Origin: an uncultured Collinsella sp.
Lineage (GTDB): Bacteria > Actinomycetota > Coriobacteriia > Coriobacteriales > Coriobacteriaceae
Assembly: GCA_959028445.1 (NCBI GenBank)
Contig: CAUFRY010000036.1
Span: forward strand, 1-21,063
Direction: 5' to 3'
Length of the DNA: 21,063 nucleotides
In this document: positions 20,833 to 21,063 of the stretch, piece after piece
Layout of the letters: every line of letters starts with the position of its first letter
How positions within the stretch are numbered: position 1 is the first letter of the stretch
Program-made: the position numbers and the translations under genes
The notes under the pieces: generated by a model
The model's input: only the letters and a program-made list of their open reading frames with translations
Database searches by the model: none
What the model was told of the DNA's origin: nothing

Positions 20833-20880
20833 CCCGGAGCTCCCCTACGGGGAGCTCCGGGGCACCCGTCTCAGGGTGCC
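20833..20880. other. Two tandem GC-rich hairpins
   Basis: A perfect 13-bp stem with a three-base loop (20833-20845 with 20849-20861) is followed directly by a perfect 7-bp stem (20861-20867 with 20874-20880). Neither has a T-run on either strand, so they are not ordinary terminators. They may be part of an RNA or a chromosomal structural element. Confidence 0.5.
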
Positions 20881-20907
20881 GTGTGCAAAAAACGGCAAAT
20901 ATGAGTA

Positions 20908-20935
20908 CTGTTACCAATTTAGTAACAGCGTTTTT
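20908..20935 (+). terminator. Hairpin followed by a T-run
   Basis: The perfect 7-bp stem ctgttac/gtaacag (20908-20914 with 20922-20928) is followed by CGTTTTT (20929-20935), which can also pair with an AAAAACG upstream at 20887-20893. It could be a weak plus-strand terminator for something read through 20800-20900, where no gene is seen. Confidence 0.4.
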
Positions 20936-21034
20936 CCGTCCCACGGGCCCTTTTGAGTTCCGCACAGCCTGCTTGACGCCAAGATATTCCACATTCGTTT
21001 ATTATCTCTGGTAGCGCGCAGAGATGTGGTGTAA

Positions 21035-21056
21035 GAGGCGGGGCATGCCCCGCCTC
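21035..21056 (+). terminator. Perfect GC-rich palindrome at the right edge
   Basis: The 22-base palindrome gaggcggggc/gccccgcctc is followed by TTCTCTT on the plus strand. It fits a terminator of a short plus-strand transcript, or of a gene converging from beyond the window. Confidence 0.5.
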
Positions 21057-21063
21057 TTCTCTT

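Noticed and set aside
1..21063. CRISPR array, prophage or conjugation genes
   Set aside because: No spaced direct repeats, no phage structural, integrase or relaxase genes were seen; the only mobile signs are the repeat arms and duplicated gene pair.

Overview
The window looks like a chromosomal segment of a gut actinobacterium of the Coriobacteriia, most probably Collinsella or a close relative. This is inference: base composition is moderately GC-rich, Shine-Dalgarno sites are strong, a mannose-family PTS sits beside amino-sugar genes, and single-copy genes (long-form HPF, DegV, NAD-type isocitrate dehydrogenase) surround it. Nearly all genes are on the minus strand. I saw no tRNA, rRNA or CRISPR array.

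Left part (about 0.8-11.3 kb): an N-acetylgalactosamine/galactosamine (or related hexosamine) utilisation locus. The first transcription unit encodes EIIA, a YajC-like protein, EIIB, EIIC and EIID (10864 down to 7658) and ends at a strong terminator. A GntR/HutC regulator, the SIS-domain isomerase AgaS, and a NagA/AgaA deacetylase follow. An outward-facing flavodoxin gene lies on the plus strand. Then come an aldose-1-epimerase-like protein, a LacC-type tagatose-6-phosphate kinase, the 3' remnant of a second nagA, and a YhcH/NanQ-like protein. The implied route is uptake and phosphorylation of GalNAc by the PTS, deacetylation by NagA, isomerisation/deamination by AgaS to tagatose-6-phosphate, and phosphorylation by LacC. 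The final tagatose-bisphosphate aldolase is not in the window. A shared core (ggtagtaacc or its complement) lies upstream of agaS and of the PTS operon, with a one-mismatch form upstream of gntR; it is a good candidate operator for the GntR protein.

Flanks of the locus: a two-gene unit (a secreted 169-aa protein plus a 121-aa cytosolic protein, both of unknown function) occurs twice, in opposite orientations, at 1-654 and 11515-12477. The left copy has lost 309 bp, including the start and signal peptide of the secreted protein. The right copy is framed by two nearly identical 108-bp inverted arms that carry the same short coding remnant, so it looks like a passenger between two degenerate mobile-element ends. 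The two copies bracket the whole hexosamine locus as large inverted repeats.

Right part (12.8-21 kb): housekeeping-type genes. These are a membrane-anchored SurA-like protein; a tight operon of a 3-hydroxyisobutyrate-dehydrogenase-family enzyme with a striking His/Cys-rich tail, a small membrane protein, a HEAT-repeat protein and NAD-type isocitrate dehydrogenase; a DegV protein; HPF; and a solute-binding lipoprotein with a serine-rich tail, read from a near-consensus promoter with a long leader. The right edge holds a cluster of strong hairpins with no recognised gene.
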